Positions 6,294 through 13,910 of a stretch of DNA of 19,530 bases are shown in pieces; position 1 is the first letter of the stretch; the number at the start of each line of letters is the position of its first letter. A model generated the notes under the pieces. That model was not told the origin of the DNA, did no database searches, and saw only the letters and a list, made by a program, of their open reading frames with translations. The stretch spans positions 1 to 19,530 of the forward strand of contig CAYGAM010000039.1 of assembly GCA_964347915.1 (NCBI GenBank). Direction: 5' to 3'. Position numbers and translations under genes: made by a program. Source of the DNA: CAYGAM01 sp964347915 (lineage in GTDB: Archaea; Thermoproteota; Nitrososphaeria; Nitrososphaerales; Nitrosopumilaceae).

Positions 6294-7313
6294 ATGAGCT
6301 GCTCCGGCGAGATAGTACAGGACGACCTAATCCAGATAAAGCCAAGCATTCAGGATCAGCTAAAAAAAGCAAAATACGGAGTTGCGGATCATTCCACTGT
6401 CGAGCTCTGCCACTGGACGAAAAAATCTTTTCGGGACGAGGGCAGCTGCTACAAGCACAAGTTTTACGGAATCAGCACGCACCAATGCATGGAATTTTCT
6501 CCCGCAGGGATGCACTGCCAGAACCGGTGCATCTACTGCTGGCGTCCCATGGAATTTTACGATTCGCTGAGCATGGAGCCTGAAAGGGTGGCAGAGCCGG
6601 AGCAGGTTTTAGAGTCGCTGATGCAGGAGAGAAAAAGGCTGATAATGGGATACTATGGCGACGGCAGAAACAACAAGGAAAAGCTTGACGAATCGCTTCT
6701 TCCAAGCCACTATGCCATATCGCTCTCTGGAGAGCCCACCATGTATCCCAAGCTTCCGGAACTGATAAAATATCTAAAGTCGTTGCAGGCCACAAAGTCG
6801 ATATTCCTCGTAACAAACGGGCAGGAGCCGCAGATGATTAAAAGGCTGGCTGACGAGGACGCGCTGCCGACGCAGCTGTACCTGTCTGCAAATGCGTCAA
6901 GCTATGATTCCTTTATGAGGATCAATCAGCCCAGGTATTCCGACTCGTGGGAAAGATGGAGCAGGACGCTAAGGATGCTAAAGGGCATGGATACGAGGAC
7001 AGTTCTTCGCGTGACGCTTATTCGAGGACACAATACTGATGACGCCTCGGCGGACGGATTTGCCGCAATGTTTGACTCTGCCGATCCCCATTTCATTGAG
7101 ATAAAGTCGTACATGCATATAGGACGCTCCACCAACAGGCTGGACAGGGAGGACATGCTGGAAATGAGCGAGGTTCGCAGCTTTGCAGACAGGATAGCGT
7201 CGCGCAGCCCAAAGTTTGCGGCAATGGACGAGAGCTACGTCTCAAGAATCATCGTACTGCAGAATCAGAAGAGGTTTGTTGATCGCTGGATTCCCTCGTA
7301 CCTAGCCAATTGA
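6294..7313 (+). CDS. taw1: tRNA 4-demethylwyosine synthase Taw1 (TYW1), radical SAM
   Basis: A 339-residue radical-SAM enzyme that condenses pyruvate with m1G37 of tRNA-Phe to form 4-demethylwyosine, the first ring-forming step of wyosine synthesis. The radical SAM cluster ligands are Cys75, Cys79 and Cys82 (CQNRCIYC). Three more cysteines, 39, 52 and 65, show the 13/13/10 spacing of the second 4Fe-4S cluster known from the Pyrococcus enzyme. Lys54, the pyruvate Schiff-base lysine position, follows Cys52 by two as expected. SLSGEPTMYP and the C-terminal segment SYVSRIIVLQN also match the family. The start ATG 6294 has a TATA box 27 bp upstream. The last 65 bp overlap antisense with the ITPase gene. 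Confidence 0.96.
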   Translation: MSCSGEIVQDDLIQIKPSIQDQLKKAKYGVADHSTVELCHWTKKSFRDEGSCYKHKFYGISTHQCMEFSPAGMHCQNRCIYCWRPMEFYDSLSMEPERVAEPEQVLESLMQERKRLIMGYYGDGRNNKEKLDESLLPSHYAISLSGEPTMYPKLPELIKYLKSLQATKSIFLVTNGQEPQMIKRLADEDALPTQLYLSANASSYDSFMRINQPRYSDSWERWSRTLRMLKGMDTRTVLRVTLIRGHNTDDASADGFAAMFDSADPHFIEIKSYMHIGRSTNRLDREDMLEMSEVRSFADRIASRSPKFAAMDESYVSRIIVLQNQKRFVDRWIPSYLAN

Positions 7314-7842
7314 CGAACTTTGTGAGCGCCATGCGCCTGTGAGAAAATTTGTTCTTGTCCGGAATTTCAGCAAACGTCCCCGAGCACCCCCTGGGCACGA
7401 ATATTGGATCATACCCCCAGCCGCTGCCCTGAGCCGCCTTTGCTATATGCCCAGGAACTGCGGCAGAAAACGCGCAAGGCATGCCTGCCTGCTCGCAGTA
7501 CGATACGACAGACGCAAAGCTTGCGCTGCGGCTGCCTCCCACAAGCTTGAGTATGCCTTTGTTGCCTATGGTAGAGAATACGTATGACGAGTACGGTCCT
7601 GGAAATCCGCCCAGAGCGTCAATCGACAGGGCGGCATCCTCAACCAGTACGGGCCTTGAGCACATGCCGAATGCAAGGGCGGCCTTCTTTTTGGATATCT
7701 CAACCAGAGAATCGGACTGAACTTCTTCAATTTCGCATGAAAGCGCCTCCAGCACTATGCCAAATTCAGACAGTATTTCCCTGGCTTCTGCAAATTTATG
7801 CTTGTTTGATGTTGCAAAGAGAATGCTAGACGACTTTGGCAT
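7249..7842 (-). CDS. XTP/dITP diphosphatase (HAM1/RdgB/ITPase family)
   Basis: A 197-residue house-cleaning enzyme that hydrolyses ITP, dITP and XTP to monophosphates. It shows SNKHKFAEA (residues 12-20), VEDAALSIDALGGFPGPY (67-84; VEDSGL in most homologues), GWGYDPIF (141-148) and FAEIPDKNKFSHRRMAL (157-173). The family normally ends shortly after this last block; here about 16 hydrophilic residues (GTRESSDQ...) follow, and they lie in the region overlapping the 3' end of taw1. I chose ATG 7842 because upstream in-frame ATG 7890 would add 16 non-family residues inside the Bud32 gene. It overlaps the Bud32 3' end by 17 bp, so the two are probably co-transcribed and coupled. Confidence 0.94.
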   Translation of the reverse strand: MPKSSSILFATSNKHKFAEAREILSEFGIVLEALSCEIEEVQSDSLVEISKKKAALAFGMCSRPVLVEDAALSIDALGGFPGPYSSYVFSTIGNKGILKLVGGSRSASFASVVSYCEQAGMPCAFSAAVPGHIAKAAQGSGWGYDPIFVPRGCSGTFAEIPDKNKFSHRRMALTKFVNWLGTRESSDQQTSSDSAVR

Positions 7843-8443
7843 AGCGTCCCCGCCCCTCAATGACTGATACCAGTCTTGTAATCTTCTCAAGCCTTGCCCT
7901 GCCTACAACGCTGCCGTAGCCTTTGGCAAAGCTAGTCCACGCATCTTCCATGATTCCGGCATGCGCGCTGGACAGTATCTCCTTGAGAAGCCTCAGATCT
8001 ATTGCATGATCCTCCGGCTTGGCTGTCCGAATAGACAGTCCGAAATCGATTGCGCATATCCTGCCGCCTGCAATAAAGTTTGATGTGGTAAGATCGCCGT
8101 GCATTATCGAGTTTTTGTGCAACGTTCCCGTCATTATTCCCACCGTTCCACATGCCTTGACAAGATCATCTTCCGGCAGATCCTTGATCATTCTGCCCTG
8201 CATGTACTGGAGATATATTCTGCATCGCGCAATGTCAACAAAATAGACCAGCGGGGACGGCACCCCAGCGGACTTTGCCTGCTGTATGATTTCTGATTCG
8301 CGTATTGTCCTGCTTCTTCTTATTTTGCAGTCCAGATCCTCATTGCGGTACGCCTTGGCCTTTCGCTCCTTGACGATGCATTTTTTGCCGTTCCATTCGG
8401 ATTCAAATATGTCGCCTTCGGCCCCTCTTTTTACAAGCTTCAT
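7826..8443 (-). CDS. bud32: KEOPS complex kinase/ATPase Bud32
   Basis: A 205-residue atypical small kinase that supports Kae1 in t6A37 tRNA modification. Visible are the N-lobe lysine (CIVKERK, Lys25), a PSPLVYFVD segment, the catalytic loop HGDLTTSN (115-122), the metal-binding DFG (133-135) and the typical C-terminal RGRY tail. It is stand-alone here, not fused to Kae1 as in some archaea. I chose ATG 8443, giving the standard MKLVKRGAEGD opening; ATG 8464 would lie inside the TATA box. It is the first gene of a two-gene unit with the ITPase. Confidence 0.95.
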   Translation of the reverse strand: MKLVKRGAEGDIFESEWNGKKCIVKERKAKAYRNEDLDCKIRRSRTIRESEIIQQAKSAGVPSPLVYFVDIARCRIYLQYMQGRMIKDLPEDDLVKACGTVGIMTGTLHKNSIMHGDLTTSNFIAGGRICAIDFGLSIRTAKPEDHAIDLRLLKEILSSAHAGIMEDAWTSFAKGYGSVVGRARLEKITRLVSVIEGRGRYAKVV

Positions 8444-8462
8444 ACGGGCATCACGCCAAGAC

Positions 8463-8470
8463 ATAATTTA
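8463..8470 (-). promoter_or_regulatory. TATA box for bud32-ITPase
   Basis: On the minus strand this reads TAAATTAT, centred 24 bp before ATG 8443. It supports a leaderless start there. Confidence 0.5.
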
Positions 8471-8516
8471 GATGTGCGGTTTTTAGTGCAGATGAAGCAG
8501 CTTTGAATGCAAGCTG

Positions 8517-8603
8517 TTAGGCATGCAGGCATGGCTGCCGCCGCGCATTCCAGCAGGCATCTCCGGCGCCTTGAGAATACCCGCAGATCTCGCAAGGGCG
8601 CAT
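8517..8603 (-). CDS. Candidate 28-residue CxxC microprotein downstream of the TIM-like gene
   Basis: ATG 8603 is preceded at 8 nt by a strong Shine-Dalgarno-like GGAGG, uncommon in this window, and opens a frame of 28 residues. The frame holds four cysteines and a histidine: MRPCEICGYS, a CW pair, and CLHA at the C-terminus. It lies 41 bp downstream of the TIM-like stop on the same strand; an in-frame ATG at 8630 would leave 14 bp. It could be a co-transcribed zinc-binding peptide, or chance. The evidence is only the ribosome-binding site and the cysteine pattern. Confidence 0.25.
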   Translation of the reverse strand: MRPCEICGYSQGAGDACWNARRQPCLHA

Positions 8604-8644
8604 CAGAACAACCTCCGCAAAAGTTATCATGCGATGCGTCAGAG

Positions 8645-9448
8645 TCAGGCGCTTGGGGCTCCGCGTATCCGGTCCAGCAGATCCGTAAATGCAGGCTTGG
8701 AGCTGGCGCTTCCCACCAGCACGCCGTCAATCTCGCCTTGCAGGACATAATCCAATGCATTTTCCAAATTTACGCTGCCGCCGTAGAGAATTCTTGCCGA
8801 CTCTGACATTTCTTTTCCAAAGAGTTCGCGCAGGATGCTTCGAATTTTTTTGTGCACGCGGCTTACTTCCCTGGCGCTCGGAGGACTGACCGGATTTTCA
8901 GAGCTGATAGCCCATACGGGCTCGTATGCAATGCTCAGCCTGCCCTGCAGCGCATCGCCTGCTATGCCCCGCAGGCCTCGCCTGATCTGAGCTTCCAATA
9001 CATGCAGCGTCCTGCCGCCGGATCTTTGCTCATAATCTTCGCCTATGCACAAAACAGCATTCAGGCTGGATTTTTTCAGCACCAGTTTGATCTTTCTTTG
9101 CAGTACGGCATCAGTATCCTTTCCGTACTTGCGCATCTCAGAGTGTCCCAATAATACATAGCTGCATCCTGCGTCGGACAGCAGTTCCGGAGGAATGCGC
9201 CCGGTGTAGGCGCCCGTTGATGCAATGTCTGCATTCTGCGCGCCCAGCTTGGCCGCGTCCTTTAAGATTTGCCGAACTCGGGCAATGTGCAGGAATGTGG
9301 GAGACACGACAAGATCGTACTCTGCAGGGCTATCCGAATGGCTTTCAGCCCAGGCTCTTATTCTTTTGGCCATGTCCGCCGACCCCTGCGAGTCAAGATA
9401 CGTCTTCCATGCTGCAATTACGAGCTTGCGCCGCTTTGTCTTGGCCAT
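8645..9448 (-). CDS. Triosephosphate isomerase family protein, atypical
   Basis: A 267-residue (beta/alpha)8 protein of the long bacterial/eukaryotic TIM type rather than the ~225-residue archaeal form. Lys15 (AAWKTY), His102 (LLGHSEMR) and Glu176 (AYEPVWAIS) match the catalytic Lys13/His95/Glu165. YGGSV and GVLVGSAS phosphate-binding segments are present. Odd points: the Asn of the GNWKMN motif is Ala13, and the loop-6 hinge, normally AIGTGxxA, reads AISSENPVSP. It may therefore be a TIM with altered loop closure or a paralogue with a different triose/tetrose-phosphate substrate. I chose ATG 9448 on a TATA box 27 bp upstream; an upstream in-frame ATG at 9553 lies before the promoter. It is followed by about 200 bp of sparse DNA before bud32. 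Confidence 0.88.
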   Translation of the reverse strand: MAKTKRRKLVIAAWKTYLDSQGSADMAKRIRAWAESHSDSPAEYDLVVSPTFLHIARVRQILKDAAKLGAQNADIASTGAYTGRIPPELLSDAGCSYVLLGHSEMRKYGKDTDAVLQRKIKLVLKKSSLNAVLCIGEDYEQRSGGRTLHVLEAQIRRGLRGIAGDALQGRLSIAYEPVWAISSENPVSPPSAREVSRVHKKIRSILRELFGKEMSESARILYGGSVNLENALDYVLQGEIDGVLVGSASSKPAFTDLLDRIRGAPSA

Positions 9449-9471
9449 CAGCGCCTTGAGACTGCCTGTCA

Positions 9472-9480
9472 GATATATAG
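9472..9480 (-). promoter_or_regulatory. TATA box for the TIM-like gene
   Basis: On the minus strand this reads CTATATATC, centred about 27 bp before ATG 9448; the strongest TATA box on the minus strand here. Confidence 0.6.
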
Positions 9481-9875
9481 TAAGATGCAGGAGCTTCGCA
9501 TGAGAACCGGCAGGCGCGCTCGCATCGCAGAAATGCCAGGCGTCCGCTCGCATTGAGCTGCGCGTCCGGCGCCTCTTCTCTCCGGCCAGGCAGTCAAGAT
9601 TGCGCGCCTGCAGTCATGCAATGCTAGCCGCAGAAGCACGACAAAGCCGTGCAATATGACAATTTAGCTTGCGGCAGGGACGTGTCAGCAGGCGCATGGG
9701 TCCATGCTCCTCATGCTTGAAATGAGACACGCGGGCAATTGCAGGCATTGTCGCCGAAAAGGAACGATTTGTGCATATAATTTCACTTTTATGCGGCATT
9801 ATTTTTAATCGGCAGCGCGGCTTGCGCACAGGACAGGCAAGGCAGGCGCATGCATCCGGCTGCGGCCTCTGTCAT
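9481..9875. other. Gene-poor intergenic stretch
   Basis: I see no convincing protein gene between the TIM-like promoter and the DNA methyltransferase promoter. The stretch contains one copy of the ~94-bp repeat (9735-9828) with AT-rich TATA-like cores, and otherwise GC-rich DNA with GCATGC words. A 71-residue minus-strand frame here (9614-9829) has no family features. Confidence 0.6.
9735..9828 (-). repeat. Imperfect ~94-bp direct repeat, copy 1
   Basis: Aligns by eye over its whole length with 11598-11690 in the same orientation, roughly three-quarters identical. The best-conserved blocks are GCAGGCATT, GAAAAGGA, GCGGCATTATTnTTAAT and AGCGCGGC. The two copies flank the DNA methyltransferase gene. 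The AT-rich core could act as a TATA box, in which case the conserved part would be the start of a minus-strand transcript; the two copies also share a peptide frame (RSFSxxMPAxA). Confidence 0.7.
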
Positions 9876-9877
9876 AA

Positions 9878-9888
9878 TTATATATAAT
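9878..9888 (+). promoter_or_regulatory. TATA box for the DNA methyltransferase
   Basis: TTATATATAAT centred about 34 bp before ATG 9917. This predicts a leader of about 8 nt, one of the few genes here not strictly leaderless. Confidence 0.6.
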
Positions 9889-9916
9889 ATGGTGATACCA
9901 CAGCAGAGAAAGCGGC

Positions 9917-11425
9917 ATGGGCTCAACCATAACACGCAAGGTAAAGAACGGCAAGTATCTGTATTACATGTATTATGACAAGGGCAGGCGCATAGAGACG
10001 TATTGCGGGCGCGCAGAAAGTCGCGAGTCCCGCAAAAAGCTGCTAAAATGCGAGCTGGAAGAGCTTGTCAAGCGAAAGGAAGAGATAGCAAGGCGCATAG
10101 AAGCAGCAACCAGGAAATTGGCCAAGGCAGGAAATTCGGTGATCAGCAGCGAGCCGCCCGGCTCAAAGCAGCCGCCATCAAGCTTGGCTTTTGACGGCTT
10201 TGCTGGAGCAGGATGCAAAATCACGTGGCCGGGCAAGGACGCGGCCCTTTTGCAGATTCGCAAGCCGCCTGCCAAAAAATTAAAGCTAAAGGCGCAGATG
10301 TCCCAAAATAACAGGCAGCCTGAGCACATGCTGCTTGAAGGCGACAACTTGGAAATTCTAAAAATATTGATGGCCGACTATGAAGGCAAGATAAGAGTAA
10401 TCTACATTGATCCTCCATACAATACAATGAAGAGCCGCGCATACAAGGACAGCATGGCGCATTTTGACTGGATGACGATGATGTACCCGCGGCTGCACAT
10501 CGCCAGGCAGCTGCTGTCGCAGGAAGGAACAATCTTTATTTCAATCGGGCTGGATGAGTCGCACCGCCTTAGAATAATGTTGGACGACATATTTGGAGAG
10601 CAAAATTTCCTGTCAGAAATTGCATGGCACAGCAAATACACAACAGCAAACGACAAAAAATTCATTTCGACGCAGCACGAATACATTATGGCATACTCAA
10701 AAAACAAGTCAAAGGCTAAATTGAACCTGCTGCCGCGCACGAAAGCGGCCGATGCGGCGTACAAAAACCCGGACGGCGACCCGCGAGGCAGATGGAAGCC
10801 TACGCCGCTGCATGCAAAGAGCGGCAGAAAAAATATCAAGTATAAATTCACAAAAATCCAAAAGTACAGCGGCGAAATTGTAAAGCCGTTTGTGTGGTCG
10901 GCGCCGGACGGAAGATATCCCAGGTACAGCAGGGAGACTCTAAGAGCAATGGAAGCCGATAAAAGAATAACATGCGGCAGGGACGGCAAGGGAGTTCCAA
11001 ACGCCAAGACGTTTCTTAGCGAAGTAAGGCAGGGCATGGTAGCAGGCTCATTATGGAAATATGACGATGTGGGCCATACACACGAAGCAAACGAAGAATT
11101 GGCCGGCATTGTCGGCAAAGGGGCGTTTGACAACCCCAAGCCCACCAAGCTTATCAAGCGAATACTGGCATTGGCTACCCGGTGCGGCACGGAGGACATT
11201 GTCCTTGATTTTTTTGCAGGCTCCGGCACTACCGCCCAGGCCGTACTGGAAATAAATTCAGCAGACAATGGAAATCGAAGATTTATCTGCGTGCAGGATA
11301 AAATTCCCATACGGCATCCGCAATACAGAACTATAACAGATGTTGCCAGACGCAGGATAGAGAAAGTCATTAAAAAACTGAAAATGGAGAATGCCACCGG
11401 TTTCAAGAACTGCGAATTATCCTAA
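9917..11425 (+). CDS. Solitary adenine-specific DNA methyltransferase, type III Mod-like (beta class)
   Basis: A 502-residue SAM-dependent N6-adenine methyltransferase. The catalytic motif IV DPPYNT is at 165-170 and the SAM-binding motif I DFFAGSG at 431-437. Motif IV before motif I gives the beta-class order of type III Mod and similar enzymes. GDNLEILKIL precedes motif IV, and the central 240-400 region is the likely target-recognition part. The first ~125 residues are not standard Mod sequence: a basic segment (NGKYLYYMYYDKGRRIETYCG), then a predicted coiled coil (about 35-70) and a Pro/Gly linker. This extra module may bind DNA. No Res subunit or other restriction nuclease is present within the window, so it is an orphan. 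The locus is flanked by ~94-bp repeats, suggesting it is accessory. Confidence 0.9.
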   Translation: MGSTITRKVKNGKYLYYMYYDKGRRIETYCGRAESRESRKKLLKCELEELVKRKEEIARRIEAATRKLAKAGNSVISSEPPGSKQPPSSLAFDGFAGAGCKITWPGKDAALLQIRKPPAKKLKLKAQMSQNNRQPEHMLLEGDNLEILKILMADYEGKIRVIYIDPPYNTMKSRAYKDSMAHFDWMTMMYPRLHIARQLLSQEGTIFISIGLDESHRLRIMLDDIFGEQNFLSEIAWHSKYTTANDKKFISTQHEYIMAYSKNKSKAKLNLLPRTKAADAAYKNPDGDPRGRWKPTPLHAKSGRKNIKYKFTKIQKYSGEIVKPFVWSAPDGRYPRYSRETLRAMEADKRITCGRDGKGVPNAKTFLSEVRQGMVAGSLWKYDDVGHTHEANEELAGIVGKGAFDNPKPTKLIKRILALATRCGTEDIVLDFFAGSGTTAQAVLEINSADNGNRRFICVQDKIPIRHPQYRTITDVARRRIEKVIKKLKMENATGFKNCELS

Positions 11426-11751
11426 CAACAAATTCAAATTTTCAGCCGGGCAAAAGATTTCACTTTGCGTACCAGGCTGATCTTGGCAGCATTGGCAGCA
11501 GAAAAGATGCAGTCTGGCATGCAGAAAACAGCCGGCAGTTATTCTCAAAGCTTGCAGCCAGTCAAAATCAAAAAAAGCCATGCGCGGCATCATGCAAGCT
11601 AGTGCAGGCATTATCTCAGAAAAGGAGCGGCTTGCGCTGCGGTTTTGTTTTGACGCGGCATTATTATTAATTTTGAGCGCGGCGGCGCAAATTGCCCAAT
11701 ATTGCTGCCTTGGCCTCTGAGCGCCGCCCTGCAAAACGCGGCATGATATTC
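11426..11751. other. Gene-poor intergenic stretch
   Basis: No convincing gene lies between the DNA methyltransferase and the zinc-ribbon promoter. It holds the second copy of the ~94-bp repeat (11598-11690). The long minus-strand frame across it is poor in protein-like features. Confidence 0.6.
11598..11690 (-). repeat. Imperfect ~94-bp direct repeat, copy 2
   Basis: Partner of 9735-9828, same orientation, about 1.86 kb away. It contains the shared GCAGGCATT, AGAAAAGGA, GCGGCATTATTATTAAT and AGCGCGGC blocks. Confidence 0.7.
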
Positions 11752-11758
11752 TTATATA
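11752..11758 (+). promoter_or_regulatory. TATA box for the zinc-ribbon gene
   Basis: TTATATA centred 27 bp before ATG 11782; leaderless start expected. Confidence 0.6.
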
Positions 11759-11781
11759 CTGTACGAGGCAATAATACAAGC

Positions 11782-11970
11782 ATGCCAAAATGTCCAAAGT
11801 GCAAAAGCGCGAATGTTGTCAAAATATTGTACGGATATCCATTGCCTTCTACTTTTGAAGAGGCCGAAAAAGGACTCGTAGAACTGGGAGGCTGCTGCAT
11901 CGGGCCTAACATGCCAAAGTATTCCTGCAAAGACTGCTCCAACAGATGGGGCACAGCCAGATTTGGCTAG
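11782..11970 (+). CDS. Small zinc-ribbon protein, function unknown
   Basis: A 62-residue protein with two CxxC knuckles, Cys4/Cys7 (CPKC) and Cys49/Cys52 (CKDC). Between them lies the conserved segment VVKILYGYPLPS, and ELGGCC follows, with W56 after the second knuckle. Small single zinc-ribbon proteins of this pattern are widespread in bacteria and archaea and have no defined function. The start ATG is fixed by the TATA box 27 bp upstream; the frame runs open a further 90 bp upstream but that part precedes the promoter. The SAM methyltransferase follows in the same direction after 106 bp. Confidence 0.85.
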   Translation: MPKCPKCKSANVVKILYGYPLPSTFEEAEKGLVELGGCCIGPNMPKYSCKDCSNRWGTARFG

Positions 11971-12044
11971 GACCGCACTCTGCACGCAAGAATTGACAAT
12001 GCTGTTCCCAGGACGCCGGCTCATGCCGCGCGCCCCGCCGAATG

Positions 12045-12053
12045 TTCAAAATA
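12045..12053 (+). promoter_or_regulatory. Weak TATA box for the SAM methyltransferase
   Basis: TTCAAAATA centred 28 bp before ATG 12077; a poor match, supported mainly by its position. Confidence 0.35.
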
Positions 12054-12076
12054 GGCGCGCCGCACTCTCTTTAGCA

Positions 12077-12940
12077 ATGGTAGATCCGCTTGAGCTTTTT
12101 ATGTGGACGTTTCGCAGAAGCGAGCGCGATGTCATAAACCTGTACGACTCGCTGTCGGATGTAATGACGCTGGCGACAGGCGGCAGCATGATAAACTTTG
12201 GGCTGTGGTCGAATGGCGCAAAGGATCCCATAGCAGCCCAAAGAGATCTGTGCGCGTATTTCGCAGATGTTGCAGGCATCATGCAGAATGATGTCATTCT
12301 GGATGTAGGCTGCGGCTATGCGGCGCCCGCCGTGCAATGGCATGATGCGCACGCTTCAGAAATTTTCTGCATAAACATCAATCTAAGGCAGATCAGAGAG
12401 GCGCAAAAGAATGCCGAGATTGCGTCAAAGATGCGCAAAGATCCTGGGCTGCGCCTGATTGATGCTACTGCCACCAGGCTTCCTTTCAAGGACCAGGCGG
12501 CAGACAAGGTGCTTGCATTTGAGTCGCCTCAGCATTTCAAGCCGCTGGGCTCGTTCTTTGCAGAAGCCAGAAGAATTCTCAAGCCAGGCGGATCGATGAC
12601 ACTGGCTCTGCCCGTGCTGGATTCCGGCACGCAGGCGCCGATACTCAAAATAGGCCTTTTGGCAATGACATGGGCGTCGGAGCATTATACGGAGAAATAC
12701 ATACTGTCCGAATTAGAGGAGAACGGATTTGAGGCAACTTACAAGAGCGAGATAGGCTCAAGCGTCTATGCTCCGCTGGCAGACTATTACTTTGATCACA
12801 GGGACGAGATAAAAAAGAGCATTCTCTCAGAGTATCCGCCGTATGTTGAATCCGTCCTCAGCATGTCAATGAAGAAGATGAAGAGCGTCTCCGAAAAAGG
12901 CATTATAGGATATCTCATAGTGCGCTGCGCCTTGAAATAG
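12077..12940 (+). CDS. SAM-dependent class I methyltransferase (UbiE/sterol-methyltransferase-like)
   Basis: A 287-residue protein with motif I ILDVGCGYA (DVGCG at 76-80), post-motif NINLRQIREAQ, LPFKDQAADKVLAFESPQHF and RILKPGGSM, the standard class I small-molecule methyltransferase order. The N-terminal region MINFGLW resembles lipid/quinone or small-molecule methyltransferases, but the substrate is not determinable. I chose ATG 12077 because a TATA-like element lies 28 bp upstream and upstream in-frame sequence is not family-like. It is convergent with thiL, 37 bp apart. Confidence 0.88.
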   Translation: MVDPLELFMWTFRRSERDVINLYDSLSDVMTLATGGSMINFGLWSNGAKDPIAAQRDLCAYFADVAGIMQNDVILDVGCGYAAPAVQWHDAHASEIFCININLRQIREAQKNAEIASKMRKDPGLRLIDATATRLPFKDQAADKVLAFESPQHFKPLGSFFAEARRILKPGGSMTLALPVLDSGTQAPILKIGLLAMTWASEHYTEKYILSELEENGFEATYKSEIGSSVYAPLADYYFDHRDEIKKSILSEYPPYVESVLSMSMKKMKSVSEKGIIGYLIVRCALK

Positions 12941-12977
12941 GACGATATTCTGCCGGGAGCGGCATGTCTGGTGCATG

Positions 12978-13910
12978 TCAGAAATGCTGCCATCCGAGAT
13001 CCGGTATTGCACGCCTCCTTCCTTTGGAAACAATGTACGCGCCAGAGCCTTCCATGACCCGCCCTATTACGCTGATTTTTATGCTGTGCGATTTGGCGAT
13101 GCTAAGAATGCGCCTTTTGCGTGCGGCAGGCGCAGTAAAGACGATCTCGTACTCGTCTCCCCCATGCAGAATCAGATCGGACGCGTCAATGCCGTTTTGC
13201 GCGGCAAACTTTGAGATGCCGGCGTCCGCCGGCAAGCAATCTATCAGAAACATCATGCCGCTCTGCCTTGACATTTCAATGAGGCATGCAGACAGGCCGT
13301 CGCTCGAGTCCATGGACGAGCTCATTAGAGGCGCGCATCTTATGCCAAACTCCAACGGCGGCCTTGGCCTAAGAAGAGCCCGCCTGGCTGCACTGGCAAA
13401 AGATCCAAAAGCCTTTTTGCCGTTCAGTATTGCAAGTCCTGCCGCAGCATAGCCGAATGAGCCCGTAGCAAATATTAGATCGCCGGCGGCCGCGCCTCTC
13501 CTGGGCACAATTTCCGATGCTGTTCCCATCAGCGTAACGCTGACTGTCAGTTCCAGTCCGCTGCCGGTATCCCCTCCCAGGATTTCAAGCCCAAATTCGT
13601 CTTTTGCGGCAGATATTCCGCGGGCCAGCTTGGATATGTCGCTCTTCGTAAAATGATCCGGAAGCGCAACGGCGACTACGCCGCATACCGGCCTTGCTCC
13701 CTTTGCAGCAAAGTCGCTTACGCAGGATGCCACGCTTTTGTAGCCTGCATCCCTGAGGCTGGAGCCCGGCGGCATGTCTGATCCGGCGGCAAATGCGTCA
13801 ACGTTTACGGCCATTTTGGCGCAGCCTGCCTTAAAGAGGCTCACATCCTCTGGCGCAGCCGGTCCCAAATGCCGCCGAAATATGGCAACTGCATCGCGCT
13901 CAGGTATCAT
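12978..13910 (-). CDS. thiL: Thiamine-monophosphate kinase ThiL
   Basis: A 310-residue PurM/ThiL-type ATP-dependent kinase that makes thiamine diphosphate from thiamine monophosphate. Motifs: SDFAAKGARP (65-74), GGDT (112-115), the DSSDGL metal/phosphate motif (201-206) and HGGDEYE (249-255). The N-terminal substrate segment reads VNVDAFAAGSD, more divergent than the usual TTDxLVEGxHF, but all the metal-binding Asp positions appear kept. Its ATG at 13910 overlaps the 3' end of the upstream phosphohexomutase gene by 11 bp, so the two form an operon. Confidence 0.94.
   Translation of the reverse strand: MIPERDAVAIFRRHLGPAAPEDVSLFKAGCAKMAVNVDAFAAGSDMPPGSSLRDAGYKSVASCVSDFAAKGARPVCGVVAVALPDHFTKSDISKLARGISAAKDEFGLEILGGDTGSGLELTVSVTLMGTASEIVPRRGAAAGDLIFATGSFGYAAAGLAILNGKKAFGSFASAARRALLRPRPPLEFGIRCAPLMSSSMDSSDGLSACLIEMSRQSGMMFLIDCLPADAGISKFAAQNGIDASDLILHGGDEYEIVFTAPAARKRRILSIAKSHSIKISVIGRVMEGSGAYIVSKGRRRAIPDLGWQHF

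Noticed and set aside
9500..9556. An 18-codon frame 25 bp downstream of the TIM TATA box on the plus strand
   Set aside because: TATA symmetry makes such coincidences likely and the peptide has no features.
9614..9829. A 71-residue minus-strand frame overlapping repeat copy 1
   Set aside because: Low protein-likeness and no family; the only shared piece (RSFSxxMPAxA) is better reported as part of the DNA repeat.
10402..11406. A 334-residue minus-strand frame within the DNA methyltransferase gene
   Set aside because: A shadow of the methyltransferase, which has clear catalytic motifs in the other frame; no known domain.
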